Positions 37,130 through 48,359 are shown, counted from the stretch's first letter. The stretch is DNA of 64,000 nucleotides from Leptodontidium sp. MPI-SDFR-AT-0119 (GCA_020726505.1 JAHLEZ010000014.1:1364001-1428000), one strand, 5' to 3'. Made by a program: numbers and translations. The notes: generated by a model from the sequence alone, not told the origin.

Positions 37130-39123
37130 TGTGGCGACTGGCTCAACCCAAGTTCGAGAGTCGTCGTAACGCGATGGTAGAAGGATGCCGAAGGAAAGGT
37201 ATGTGCGGTGATAAGTTCTGCCGGTCAGATCACAGGTAGAGCGAGTTGTTTGCTTTTGAAGTGTGAAGATGTTTCGTGCGGGAAGCCTGGGGGGGATGTT
37301 CTGTTTGCTCTGTCTGGATGGGTGAACGAGACGAAAGGGACTCGCGAAATGGAACTCGTCTTCTGATCGGCTTCGTTTGTTCGCTAGCGACCGAGGCAGA
37401 GGAGCTAAACGGAGTTGGTGTAGGAACGCCTTGCTTCAAGCACTTTGTAATTCTGCACTGCTGCACTGCTCTGAAATTGACTGCCGGACCCGTGCTCGTG
37501 TTTAAAATAAAGACCGGCGGAAAGCTGCTGTTGATGCTTGCTGGTCTGGTGTGGAGAAGAATCAGGGGATAGCTTGATTTTCAGGAGGCTATCCGAATTC
37601 GACTGGCTGCTCGTTAGGTGAGGGGCGGTTGTTTGGAGAGATGCGGGCTGGCTGGCTGGCTATCGGCGCCGTGGTGTGAGGGGTCCTGTCCAGAAGAAAC
37701 CACAGGAGGCGTCTCCGGGAGAGCTGGATATCGTGATACTATATCGTGATCCTAACCAAGAACTGCCGTAGGTTGTTGACTCGATGATGCCCCGACTCGA
37801 ACGAACGAAGCAGGAAAGTGGCCCAGACCAGGAGACTGTTGTTGTTGGTAGGTAGGTAGGTGGGAGGGGAAAGGATATTCGTATTCCCAAACTAAGCCTA
37901 AGCCCAAGCCCAGTTGGAGGGAGTCGGTGTAGGACAGAACAATGTATCCAAATGACCCGCGTACGAGGATGGATGACAAGATGGCCGGAAAGGAGGAGGA
38001 TGAAGCCGAGGATGAGGAGAACTGCGCAGAAAAGACGAGGAGAGGAGAGGAGAGGAGAGAAGTAGAGGGTTGTTGGAATCTAGGTAGGTTAGGAGGTAGA
38101 TAAACGATCGAAGGCTGCTGCTAGAGACAAAGGAGGTTCAAGTCGAGGGCGAAGCACATGTACAAGTTATCATTTTATTTTTCTGATAGAGACTCGACGT
38201 GCAGTGCAGAGAGAGAGAGAGAGACAGAGAGTAGCAAGGTAGAAGTTTCCAAAGTAAAGGAATAAAAAAAAGATATCCATCCATCCTTCATCCCTCCGCT
38301 CCTCACCTCCCTCCCTTATGCCGACAGGGAAGTATCTCGTGTCTTGGGTGGAAAGGACCCAGGACCCAGGCCAGGACCCTTGACCTGGCGAGGAAGCCGC
38401 GGACTCTGCTCTGTGATTTGTGAGCGAGGAGGGGAGGAAGGTCCGGCCCATCATCAGGAGAAGCACCTCCATCCAGCACCAGCACCAGCACCAGCACCTG
38501 CAGCCCATCCCTCCCACCTGCATGCATGGATTTCATCTCATCCTCCCGTTATTCTATCCCATCCCATCCTATCCCATCCCCAAAGCAGCCCAGTTTTACG
38601 GGGAACCTTGATGGCTTTGTGCAAAGGCTTGCATGCTCTGCATAAGTTTTGTCGAAAGTACAGATGAATAAGTACAATTCCTCTATCTGATTGGTGGATA
38701 CTCGCAGCCCCTGACCGGAGCCGTTCATTCTCCTATTCTGGAGACGCCCAGCTGGGGCAAGCCAAGAGCCTACCTAAATCGAATATGTGTAACGACGCTA
38801 CTATAAGAGAGCGTCACTAGAGGTATATAGGAGTACTTAGGCGTTGGCTATTTAAGTAATTAATAGGTCTAATACAAAGGAAACAAAGAAGATATAATAT
38901 TTAAGGAGTTTAAGGGAGAACCTCCTCGTGTCTAAATAGAGAATATATCTTCGGAAACGTCAAGAGGCATCAAAGGCTGCCAGCGCATGGTCCAGCCCCA
39001 GCAATTGTTGCGACGCCGTTCGTGAGTTCGCGCTACGAAAGCGTTGAATTCCTGCTGAAATCTTTCGGATCGCTTCTAGTTCTGCGGAGATCCTTTCTCT
39101 CTTCTGACTGAAATTTCAGCACT
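37130..39123. other. pal1 upstream region and AT-rich junction with accessory patch
   Basis: Promoter side of pal1. It holds GGTAGGTAGGTAGG near 37849, GAGAGGAGAGG repeats near 38040, a GAGAGA run near 38210 and a CAGCACCAGCACC repeat near 38477-38500. From about 38.75 kb the sequence becomes AT-richer up to the pseudogene. No gene seen. Confidence 0.45.
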
Positions 39124-40545
39124 ATGCCCATGTGGACCTGTGATGTCGAGATCTGCTAAAGACCTGCGGTACGTACTTTAGGCGACTGCATACTCTGCAA
39201 CCGTCATCTTTGCGCTAAGCATCTTCAATCTGCAGTCCATGATTGTCCCAGGTGGGAGGTGAGTTGTCCAGAGGGACTTGGTGTGTATGTTCTAAGTTAT
39301 TTGGCAGGATTCGGACTCATACGATCCCGCCGCACGTGAGGCAGAGCGACAAGAGTTGACCAGACTCTTTGACAAGATCAACACGTCTGCGCTTGCTGCG
39401 TAGGCTAGCTCTCTCCGCCAAGGGATCGCTTGCTCTGTCTCCCTTCAGTATGATAGAGCCACGCGAAGTTCAGTAATGGGTGGCATGAATTACCATGTCG
39501 AAGTTCAATTCAAAGATGGGGCCACCTGGCTAGCCCGTATCCGAAGATTCAACGCCACCTCCCCACCGCCAGCTTTGCGAGATTATATTATCTAATGTGA
39601 GGTTGCAACCCTTCGATTCCTTGAGAAAACTGGCGTGCCTGCTCCGAAGGTTTTTGACTTCGCCCTTGAGCACCGAAACAATCCTGTAGGAGTTGGATAC
39701 ATTCTCTTAGAGAAGATGCCTGGGACATCCTTACGATGGTCGGCTGCGTCACCTGAACAAAGAAAAAAAGTCATACACCAGCTTGCAGATATATTCATCG
39801 AACTTCGCAAGTTCTCCTTTGACCGCATTGGCTCACTGGATCAACCAGGCGAATCCCGTGTCCGGCCATGTGCTCGAGAATCGTTGACAGACTTCACGGC
39901 TCGAAGATGGAAGCTATTGGCCCGTGTTCCTCTTTGGAGGAGTATCATGTTGCTTCTATTCGGCTAATTCTGGACCTCATTATTCGCGATGAAATCTACA
40001 TGCAGCAAGCAGTAGACGCTTACTTAATCCATCGATTTCTCCTCGATTTGGTGCCCTCTGTATTATCACCGGCGGCGCAGGGCAGCCGGAAGTTCTACTT
40101 AAAACATGCAGATGATAAAGGTGATCATATCTTAGTTGATGATGATTTTAACATCACTGGTATTATTGATTGGGAGTGGGCTTATACTACGTCAGAAGCT
40201 CTTGCATTCAACTCTCCGATTGTTCTCCTGCCAGCTGGAGAATTTTATAATGGCGTCAATGACCTCGGGGACTACGAAATTACATTTGCTCGGCTGCTAG
40301 AGGAGAAGGGAAGTCCAGACTTAGCAGATTTTGTTCGGAAGGGCCGATTACAGCACCGATTTGCGTTCTGCTGCGGCTATGATCTCGCTGACTGGGCAGG
40401 ATTCCTTGGTCTCTTTCGAGGGCTTCGAGATGCTGTAGGGGTTGATGAAGGGTTAGACTGGGACAGTTGGAAAACTGCTGCATTGAACCGCTACAAGGAT
40501 GATGAGAGGTTGCAAATCTTGCTATCAAGAGCTGAGCAGATGTAG
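39124..40545 (+). pseudogene. Decayed AN1-like zinc finger plus phosphotransferase (APH/kinase-like) gene
   Basis: The reading starts at ATG 39124 and has a clear intron (39259-39307). The N-terminal part is a compact zinc-binding module: CDVEIC, then DCILCNRHLCAKHL and HDCPRWE. It leads into an APH/kinase-like domain with GGMNYHVEVQF, ARIRRFNATSPPPALRDYII and LEKTGVPAPKVFDF. A nucleotide-binding catalytic part follows with HADDKGDHILVDDDFNITG and IIDWEWA. Three in-frame stops interrupt it (39157 TAA, 39401 TAG, 39593 TAA), each at a place where a glutamine codon would fit, so C-to-T changes at CpA. A one-base frameshift near 39895 then moves the rest to another frame, open to 40545. The pattern suits repeat-induced point mutation followed by drift (inference). 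Upstream sequence is AT-rich. Confidence 0.75.
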
Positions 40546-41280
40546 GAAGAAATTGTTGTTTGCGGGACTTTGGCAAGTGGTGGTGCTTGATGCCATGTGA
40601 TTTGTTTAGCAACCTGATACTTGACCGAACACACTTCGGTGCAGTTAAGCTCTAATGCTAAAGGTGCCGAAAGATGCGCTACTTAACTGCAATATTTGAG
40701 TCATAGCTTCACGTTTGGCTCCTTGTGGAACTTCATAAACTTTAAGAGGGAAACGCTTGTGGTAAGCCAGCTACCTTTTTCTTTCCGATAGCGTTTAGAC
40801 TTCGTTGGTTCGGGATAGTATAAACGTGGGGTATTGAAGCCAGCGGTGAGCTAGAGGCGTACCCTAGAGTGTTACGGGTAAGCGATCTTCTGCAAATATT
40901 ATTAATGCTCATCTAGATCTAGCCGCTTCGAACAGCTTCAAACAAGCTGTGGGTTCACCTGCCCTTGTTGATTTTATATACGGACCAAGGCGGTGAAGTA
41001 TAGAGGGTAGTAGGTAGCTACCTATAGATTTCAGAGCCCTAGTTATAAAATGAGAAAAACAAAGATGTAATACTACCAACAAATAGAACTTTTCACCATC
41101 AAGAAATTCAGATATGCTGAGTACCTTCCAAACAGATACCCAATCTACAAGTTCCAGACCGATCACGTGCAAGCTTCTCACCGCTCTGGAGCACCTTTCT
41201 CGTTTTCCTCCTCCGTCCTCCCCTCCCTCTCGTGCATGCGACGAGCAAACCGCCTTTCCTTCGTGTACACACGCAGGGCT
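40546..41280. other. Intergenic with inverted repeat
   Basis: Between the pseudogene and the kinase-like gene. It contains perfect 10-bp inverted arms TGCAGTTAAG (40640-40649) and CTTAACTGCA (40682-40691). Otherwise featureless. Confidence 0.5.
40640..40691. repeat. Inverted repeat, 10-bp arms, 32-nt loop
   Basis: TGCAGTTAAG and its exact reverse complement. It could be a hairpin near the 3' end of the pseudogene transcript or a remnant of a small element. Confidence 0.5.
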
Positions 41281-42159
41281 ATGGCTCCACAATTGATTAG
41301 GCAAGGCAAGATTCAGATCCTTGGTCAGACTATTAACAGCGTTGTGTATGCGGTCGCAGAGGATAGTTCGACTAGGTTGGCAAAGGACAGCCCATCAGTT
41401 CTAAAAGGTGGAACAGTCTGGTATGAGAATCGAGAAGCCCTCGGACCAGGAAAGGGCCTGAAGGAGTCAGACGAGAGAGCGAGAAAGGAAGCCACCATCT
41501 ATGAGGCTCTTGGTCATCACGATTGTATCCTGACGTATCTTGGCCTCGAAATCGCCCCAGTCAGTTGCAAAGGAATACCACCTATAGCCAGAGCAATCCG
41601 CCTAGAGCGTGCTTCACATGGTGCTCTACGAGATTATATCGTAACAACCGCAACAAACCCACCCGAGGGCCAGACACGACTAAAACTAGCAGTACAGTTT
41701 TCCGAAAGCGTTGCCCACATCCACGGTTGCAATGTCATCTGGGGCGACCTCTCGACACGAAACGCCCTTCTGTTCGATGGTCTCCGCCTCAAGCTCTGTG
41801 ATTTTGCTGAATCAGATCTGATGAAGAACTATCCTCGTGACTGGTATGGATGCGAGGATCGATACTGCCCACCCGGTTCTGAGCGGCCTCAATTTCACAA
41901 TGTTAGCACTGTATATCAAGAGATCTTTGCTCTCGGCACCGCCATCTACGGGATTGTTGAATGGAAGGTGCCATATGGCTCCCAGACTACAGAGGATGAG
42001 GTCCTCACTGCGCTCGTTGACGGCATATGGCCTGAAATAAGTAGGAACAATCCCGCTGAGGGTGTTATCCGCCGGTGCTGGGAGTACAAGTATGAATCGT
42101 CGCAACAGGCAGTTGATGACCTGAAGATCCTTTTGCTCCCAAGTTCTCCTACGAAATAA
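41281..42159 (+). CDS. Atypical fungal protein-kinase-like protein
   Basis: Single-exon ORF of 292 residues from the ATG at 41281 (context GGCTATGGC). An in-frame ATG at 41167 would add 38 low-complexity residues and is less likely. The catalytic-loop equivalent reads VIWGDLSTRNALLF (about 152-165), keeping the catalytic Asp and Asn. The metal-binding triad is DFA (174-176) in place of DFG, and a recognisable glycine loop and VAIK lysine are missing. C-lobe features are present: YQEIFALGTAIYGIVEWKVPY and RRCWEYKYESSQQAVDDL. Such divergent kinase-like genes are common in plant-associated ascomycetes. It may be an inactive or unconventional kinase; substrates are unknown. It lies beside a decayed phosphotransferase pseudogene and is followed by a 25-G tract. 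Confidence 0.75.
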   Translation: MAPQLIRQGKIQILGQTINSVVYAVAEDSSTRLAKDSPSVLKGGTVWYENREALGPGKGLKESDERARKEATIYEALGHHDCILTYLGLEIAPVSCKGIPPIARAIRLERASHGALRDYIVTTATNPPEGQTRLKLAVQFSESVAHIHGCNVIWGDLSTRNALLFDGLRLKLCDFAESDLMKNYPRDWYGCEDRYCPPGSERPQFHNVSTVYQEIFALGTAIYGIVEWKVPYGSQTTEDEVLTALVDGIWPEISRNNPAEGVIRRCWEYKYESSQQAVDDLKILLLPSSPTK

Positions 42160-42916
42160 CTAACATTTATACATCTTCAAACCTGGTTCTAGGTAGAAGG
42201 GGTAGCATAGAGGTAACATTAAGGGGGGGGGGGGGGGGGGGGGGGGGTGACAATAATGTCATCGTTTCAACATGATTGCACTGGGAACAACAATAGCAAT
42301 AACACTGGCTCGAGGCAGCTTCCAGTCTCCTGTAGTTATGACCCAAGCATCCACCCAAGCAGATGTGAGACGAAATGCACCGGACAATCAATACACCACA
42401 AAATCCACGCTAACAAATCTCACTTCATCCTCTTTACTGACATCTGAATGGTTGCTTGGTACAACACAAACAAACGCCAGGGCCTAGCTAGGTATTGAGA
42501 AAATGTGCCTTCAGAGAAGAGTCAAGCTGCCCAAAGAAATATGCAGGCTCTACTGAATTTGCATAGATATAAAACAAGAGCATCCTTATCAAATCAATTG
42601 GCAAGGTTGGAACTTTTTGATAATTTTATTGAATTTATTTTTCGTGAAAATAAACCCCCTTATTGCATTAATAGGGTTAATTATAAAAGTAAGAATGTTG
42701 AATTGTTTTACCTCTCGATTTCAATTCCTTGAACTGGTATGTGACGCTAGTGACTAGATGAAGTGGGTACTTGGCTCTGAGAGATATTCAACGAATGATC
42801 GACAACTTCAGCCTTGTTCCCTCCACAAACATCTCCCCACACCTTCTGAACCTCAGCCTCGACTTCCTCACCATCGTGAGATCTAACAACGGAAACAACT
42901 CAAAAGCGTATCAAAG
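42160..42916. other. Intergenic with poly-G tract
   Basis: Contains 25 consecutive G (42223-42247) starting 64 bp past the kinase-like stop, then AT-rich sequence near 42.6 kb. No gene seen. Confidence 0.5.
42223..42247. repeat. Poly-G tract, 25 nt
   Basis: Uninterrupted G-run immediately followed by TGACAATAATG. It could be a quadruplex former. The exact length should be treated with caution. Confidence 0.85.
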
Positions 42917-43497
42917 ATGTCCAACTCTTCACCGGCAGATACCAAGATGGAAGGCATCGACATGAGCCAGAACCAGAATCAAACCCCTCCACCCATCCCA
43001 TCCGACGAACCGAAGTATGGAGGCTTTACGAGATTTGAAATTGAGCTCGAAGTATGCTATCCCACCCTCTAATTTCAGCCTCGTGTTTACCTTTGTTGAT
43101 CTGCTACTTTGCTGGTCAATCATCATCTGTCTAAACCTGCTTGATACCCCACCATAGCCTTCTCCTCTCCTCTCCTCTCCACTTCTCTTCCTCGAGTTCG
43201 CCATACTAACACCAACCCTCCCACCAGTTCGTCCAATCCCTCGCATCACCCCTCTACCTCAACCACCTCGCATCGCAGAAATACCTCGAGAACCCAGCCT
43301 TCATCGCATACCTCAGCTATCTCCAATACTGGCATCACCCCCCCTACTCAAAGTTCCTCAACTACCCCGGCCCGACGCTCAAGAATCTAGAGTTGTTGCA
43401 GCAGGAGAGGTTCAGGACGGATATCCTGAGCCCGGATACGGTTGCTAGGTTGTTTGAGGAGGGTATGAAGAAGTCGCTAGAGGGTCCTGGGAGTTGA
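42917..43497 (+). CDS. med31: Mediator complex subunit 31 (Soh1)
   Basis: Two exons, 42917-43051 and 43228-43497, give 134 residues. MED31 is a small, highly conserved part of the Mediator middle module that links transcription factors to RNA polymerase II. After a short polar N terminus the whole family core is present: RFEIELEFVQSLASPLYLNH, ASQKYLENPAFIAYLSYLQY and PYSKFLNYPGPTLKNLELLQ, ending in a helical tail. The intron falls inside the conserved ELEFVQ, where splicing restores the motif exactly. Length matches the family. Convergent with the RPC11 gene on the other strand. Confidence 0.95.
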
Positions 43498-43814
43498 ATG
43501 GAATGACTTGTGAAATGAATGAAGGGAGGTTGTGGATGGGGATACTTGTATAGTACTTTGATACCCGGATACTAGGCGTTGGTGCGTGGGAAGCAAACTA
43601 GGACATTTGGGAATCTGATATTGCGTTTTGGCACATGTGGAAAGTTTTTGATATCTGCAAAGCTCTCGCTTTCTCTTTCCAGTATTTCTCTGCAGTTCAA
43701 ATGACTACCATCCATCCATACGCCTCGCTGAATCGCATGCAAATAAAGACCAGAATTCCTCCAAAGCAAGTCACCCCTGCCCCACAATCATTCTCCCACA
43801 CCCTAAACCTCAGC
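43498..43814. other. Convergent 3' flank
   Basis: 317 bp between the MED31 and RPC11 stop codons. It should hold both polyadenylation sites. No other feature seen. Confidence 0.5.
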
Positions 43815-44341
43815 TCAGTTCTCTCTCCACCGATGGTTGCAAGTCATGCACTATCAAACCGTCAGCCCAAATCCTTGCCATTGCAACCGCTCCTCCCCCT
43901 CGTCTCCCCCCTAATCCCCAAGAGCAACTAACCTTGTAAAACCCTGTCATAGGCTCATCCGCACTCCTAATCTGGACCTGATAAAATGCCGCCTCATCAC
44001 CATCACACCCATCCTTCGGGCACTGGATCTTGGTCTTGTCGGCATCATCCCAAGCCTTCTCACCACCAAAGACATCCTCCCGCTCCTTGCGCGAGTACAT
44101 CTTCCGCTCATAGTAGAGGCCCTCGAGCAGGAATTCGTAAGGGCAGGTCTGACATTCGAGGCGGTTGACAGTGTCGTTGTCGGCGCCGCGGGTAGTCGTT
44201 GAGATTGTGAGGACATTGCTGCAGGAGGGGCAGACTAAGGAGGGGAGGGTTGGAGTTAGTTTGAGCATTCTGAGCGATGGGGGGAAAGAACCAAGGAAAT
44301 TATAAGAATTGAGATTGGAGACAAGACTTACAGAGCAACAT
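43815..44341 (-). CDS. rpc11: RNA polymerase III subunit C11 (TFIIS-like)
   Basis: Three exons, 44341-44332 (10 nt), 44234-43933 and 43850-43815, give 115 residues. The subunit provides RNA cleavage and termination-reinitiation activity to Pol III. The spliced N terminus reads MLLFCPSCSNVLTI, giving the first zinc ribbon, which continues with RLECQTCPYEF. The C-terminal ribbon has IQCPKDGCDGDEAAFYQVQI, the RSADEPMTGFYKC junction and the end CMTCNHRWREN. The acidic DE pair in RSADEP is the TFIIS-type active hairpin. Both introns were located by restoring cysteines. The 10-nt first exon is easily missed by automated prediction. Confidence 0.95.
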
Positions 44342-44814
44342 CTTGTCAAAGATGAATACCGTCTTGCGTTGCGACGCGTTCAAGATAGCTTCGTACTTAA
44401 AGTGTACTTTTTTCAATCAGTTCATCTCGAGTTGACTCCAAAAATATCCCACCATCGGCGAATCTAAACTCCGACACCGCCACTGCACGAACCCAAGCAA
44501 CCGCGCTAAGCCAAAGCCCAGTACCTGAATCCATTCACTCTGGTTTCAACCCATCCAGCATTGTGGAAGCGCTCGTTCGTCCAAGCTGTCTCAAGCCTCA
44601 CCACACCTCTCAATCCCACCATTCTCCACTTGTGCAAACCTCTAAATATTCACGTCCTCCACCAGTATCAAAAAACCAGCAATTTACATCTAGGAATTCC
44701 GCCCTTCCCGAGACTGAAACAAGTACGTCAGCCTCGAAGCATACGCTCTAGCTACGTATCTGTCAAGAAGGACAGTTTGGAGAAGACAACAAGGAAGGAA
44801 AGAGATATTTCAAC
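44342..44814. promoter_or_regulatory. Divergent promoter region, RPC11 and ankyrin gene
   Basis: 473 bp between two divergent start codons; both promoters must be here. No clear TATA box. Confidence 0.5.
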
Positions 44815-45850
44815 ATGGCGAAAGATTTGAGAGCTCACCCTGAGCAGGATCAGGAACATGAGGTATGCCATTTACTATTTGGATCTCTCACCGTTTACCC
44901 CTCTACCCCACTACATCTATCTTCCTCTCCTCTCCTACCAACAAGTCTTCCCAATCCAACATTCGATACGCATACTCTCTCCACAACTTACACTCAACCC
45001 TGCATTCAATATGACTCAAAAGTCAATATATCATTACATGCACCTGAACACAATGTTAACTACCGTCACAACAGGGCGCCTCAGTAGGCGAGATCCTCAT
45101 CGAAGCCGCGCGCCGCAACAACACCGAACTCCTACAAGAAACCATCGACAGCATCGGCGACGAAGATAAAGTGGCCAAGATCCTGAATGAGACGAAGACC
45201 GTGCTGGGGAATTACATTTATCATGAGGCCGCTCTGAGGGGGAACTGTACGAATCTCCCACACCATTTCCCACAGACTCCAAACCCCCAAGCCCAAGATA
45301 TCAAGATATCAGAATCTCGAATAGGATACAGAAATTTAAGGAAGCATGGCAGAGCACACAATGCTGACAGGATTGATAAATAGACGAAATAATCGACATG
45401 CTCCTCGACCAAACCGGCTTCGAATGCGATCCCATCTCGCGCATCGAGCACGACACACCCCTCCACTCCGCAATCCGATACCTCAACTCCCTAACCGAAT
45501 CATCACCCCTCACACCCGCCATCTCCTCCTTCTCCACCGAGCTAATCGCCATGATGATCGAAGCTGGATCAGACCCACGGCTACGCAACAAGGCGAACCT
45601 AACACCGTACCAGCTCGTCGATCCACGCAACGAGAAGCTCAGGGCGCAGCTGCAGGATGCGGTTGATGTCGTGCAGAACCAGGGCGATTATATCGAGGTT
45701 GAGGAGGGTGGGTTTGAGGAGGAGGAAGGAGAAGGAGATGCGGGGAGTGCGAGTGACTCCGATTTCGATCCCGAGGAGTATAGGAGGGAGATGGAGAGGA
45801 GGAAGAACAGTAAACAGGCGAGCGGGAATGGAAATAGGAATGTCATCTGA
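44815..45850 (+). CDS. Small ankyrin-repeat protein
   Basis: Three exons, 44815-44862, 45075-45246 and 45384-45850, give 228 residues. The N-terminal exon encodes only MAKDLRAHPEQDQEHE. The next exon encodes GEILIEAARRNNTELLQETI and a paired helix ending YIYHEAALRGN, an ankyrin-type helix pair (HEAALRG). EIIDMLLDQTG and DTPLHSAIRYLN follow, a second ankyrin unit, then a third with LIAMMIEAGSDPRLRNKANL. The C-terminal ~70 residues are Glu/Asp/Gly-rich and likely disordered. No signal peptide or membrane segment. The type is found widely in filamentous fungi with no defined role. Both splice sites keep frame and rebuild the repeats. Confidence 0.85.
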
Positions 45851-47050
45851 GTTTGTTTGGGCATAGACTTCCCACAGACGGGGAGCTAACGGTATGGATA
45901 TATGGGAGGTTGTTTGGCGCAGGAGAGGGTGGGATGGGATTAGGGAAGGTGTATGTTGGATTCTTTTTTTCCTTTTTCATGCGGTCCGTCTTGTACTTCC
46001 TTGCATACTTGCATAGCGCGGGCCGTGGTGTCTACCAGATCAGGGGAATGAGATGAGCCCTTGCTTTACTTCCTTACTTACTTGCGTACTGCTTAGATAG
46101 CGTTGCCTATTCACAATCAAACAGACAGACCAGAGCGAAGCAGAGTTCCCCAACACAGACCTCAGAAGCCAAACCAAAAGTCAAGCGAGAGGAGAATACA
46201 ACCCGGGGGGGGGGGGGGGGGGAGGGGACACCCGATGACAGTAAGATCCTACTAGACCTTTCCGTCCTTGAATGGTGGTCAAAGTAAAAGAAAAAAAAAT
46301 TCCCGAGCGTATTCCGAACTCAACAAATTACTCTGTAACGTGTAACGGACTGAGTAATAGACAGTTATAGCCAGTTGGTTGCTTCATTGAGTGGAATAAG
46401 TAGTGGTACAGTACAGTGCAGTACATTGCAGTGCAGTGAGTAAGTAGTATCATCTCCGACCGGCTTATTGTCTTTCTCCCTTCTCGCTTGATTTGTTTAC
46501 TCCAACCGACCAACCTGCGCCCTTCAACCTCCAAAACCATCTATATCCTCTCGTCTCGTTTTCTCTATTTGCATTACCCCTCGTATGTTGGTATGTGTTT
46601 ATGCGGTTCTCTTAAGTAAGAAGCAACCACTTACTCACTTACTCAACTCACTCACTTCCATGAAGACACACTTCACAAACTACCATATCCTCATGATGTC
46701 AAAGTCTGATCTCCATCATAATCTTCATTCCGATTCTCATTCTAATCATTCTCATTCTAATCATTCTCATTCTTATTCTTATTCTAACTACCAAACAGAC
46801 AGACAGGTAATCAATCGTCTGCACGCATGCGTGCATGCAATGGGGGGTATCGTCTCATCTCGTCGCGTATCATAACTCATAGGCGGGGGTGGGGTATCTG
46901 CGCTCGCGAAAGAAAAAAACAAATGCTCATCCTCTCCACCACTTCTCATCTCAAACCACTCATCCAATCTTCATCCCATCCCACCGCTGAATCCAATCCA
47001 ATCCAATCCATCTCATCCTCCTCGCCAATTATAAACAATTCGTGCATCAT
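45851..47050. other. Intergenic with poly-G and simple repeats
   Basis: 1.2 kb between convergent 3' ends. It holds 18 G at 46205-46222, a CAGTACAGTGCAGTAC-like stretch near 46410 and ATTCTCATTCTAATC repeats near 46730-46790. No gene seen. Confidence 0.5.
46205..46222. repeat. Poly-G tract, 18 nt
   Basis: Starts right after ACCC. It is the third long G or C homopolymer in the window, all three placed downstream of plus-strand genes. Confidence 0.8.
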
Positions 47051-48359
47051 CTACCACAAAACAGCCCAAGCAACAACCATAACCAACGCACCCAAACTCA
47101 AACTCCTATCCACACGATTCTCTTCCGCTCCACTCGCCGCCTGCTCAATGATGGTGATATTCATACAATCCGCCAGGATACTCTTACTCATCTTGCCAGC
47201 TTGGCTGAGAGCTTGCAACTGATCTTTGAATGTAGCGAGGATATTGGTACTCCTGCCTGGGGGGCAGAAACTAACTTCCCATCCGCCTCCAGAGGGGATG
47301 ATGAAAGTGGACGTTTGGTCGTCGAAGGCGAAGGAATAAGCGTCTGGACAGACGGCTTTGGCCGATGTGGCGTAGAGGTTTGGCTTGCATACTTTGGGGT
47401 CGTTGAAAGAACCTGTACAGCAGTCTTCTGCGGAGTTGGTTTTGGAGCAGGCGGAGAGGCAGGGGTCGAATATAGGGCGCTGGATGTTGTCGTCTGGGTA
47501 TGGGTAGACACCGTCACCTGGCTTGGTGGGTTGCTGTTTCTGGAGGTCCCAAGGACACCAGTCTGCTACCATGGTATTGGTTTGTTTGCCTTCATATGGA
47601 AGAGGGAACGATGAATTGGATGAATTTCCGGAGGTCCCAGAGTCGGCTGGCTCAGCGAGCCATCCTGATGTCGCGATACAAGCACAATTTGTGAGATTCG
47701 GTGGGATGTCTTGCAGTTTTGGGTTGTCTCCTGGGATATAAATAATTCCAAGAGGGATGTTGTAACCATCTACAAGCGAGATGTCATAAAAGACCTGGTC
47801 ACCACCAACACCACCTGCAAGATCAAACTCAGCAAGAGTTACAGGTGTTTCCACCCTATGAAATGTCAGTCACTGTCCTCTTAATATTTGAAAAGATACG
47901 CACGGTCAAGACACAACTCAGGACTCCAGCACAATCTCCGGTAGTGCAAGCCGCTCCACCACCATTATTGCCATTCAAATTGCTCGCTCCAGTTCCGAGT
48001 TCATTGAAACTGCAATTCGTCCGGCCCCAGACTCTGCCTTGCCAATCTGCACTGACAGTCAACTCCTTGACATCTCCAGAGGCAAGCTCGAATCCACCAG
48101 TCCCAGCGCCAGTGCCAGCCTGCGTGCCAATTCCTGGCCAGATAGTTTGTTCACAGTTGTTGCTTATCCTGAGTGGAACCGTACCATCTCGCTTCACAGG
48201 AGGACCTGGTCTGGCAGGTCTTGGTTTTGGATTTGCATTTCTCGCAAAGTATGGATTCGTGGTATACGATAAGGCTGTCGGTATAAGGTTTAAGAAGAAA
48301 ATAGCTGTGAGGAGGGTCGACGGGTTACGCTCTCGGCGATTGAGTGTTGTAGGGCGCAT
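47051..48359 (-). CDS. Thaumatin-like, GPI-anchored secreted protein
   Basis: Two exons are evident: 48359-47902 and 47855-47051, about 420 residues. The N terminus (MRPTT...) carries a hydrophobic stretch ending around residue 31, a plausible signal peptide. The thaumatin fold signature is clear: PLRISNNCEQTIWPGI, SADWQGRVWGRTNC, TTGDCAGVLSC, PVTLAEFDL and VFYDISLVDGYNIP. Many cysteines follow, and a hydrophobic tail (GALVMVVAWAVLW) suits a GPI-anchor signal. Thaumatin-like proteins of fungi are cell-wall-associated, and some bind or cut beta-1,3-glucan. The exon junction is odd: the canonical GT donor puts exon 2 out of frame, while a GC donor (47901/47900) with the AG at 47857/47856 keeps frame. 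Either it is a GC-AG intron or one base is wrong. Confidence 0.8.
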
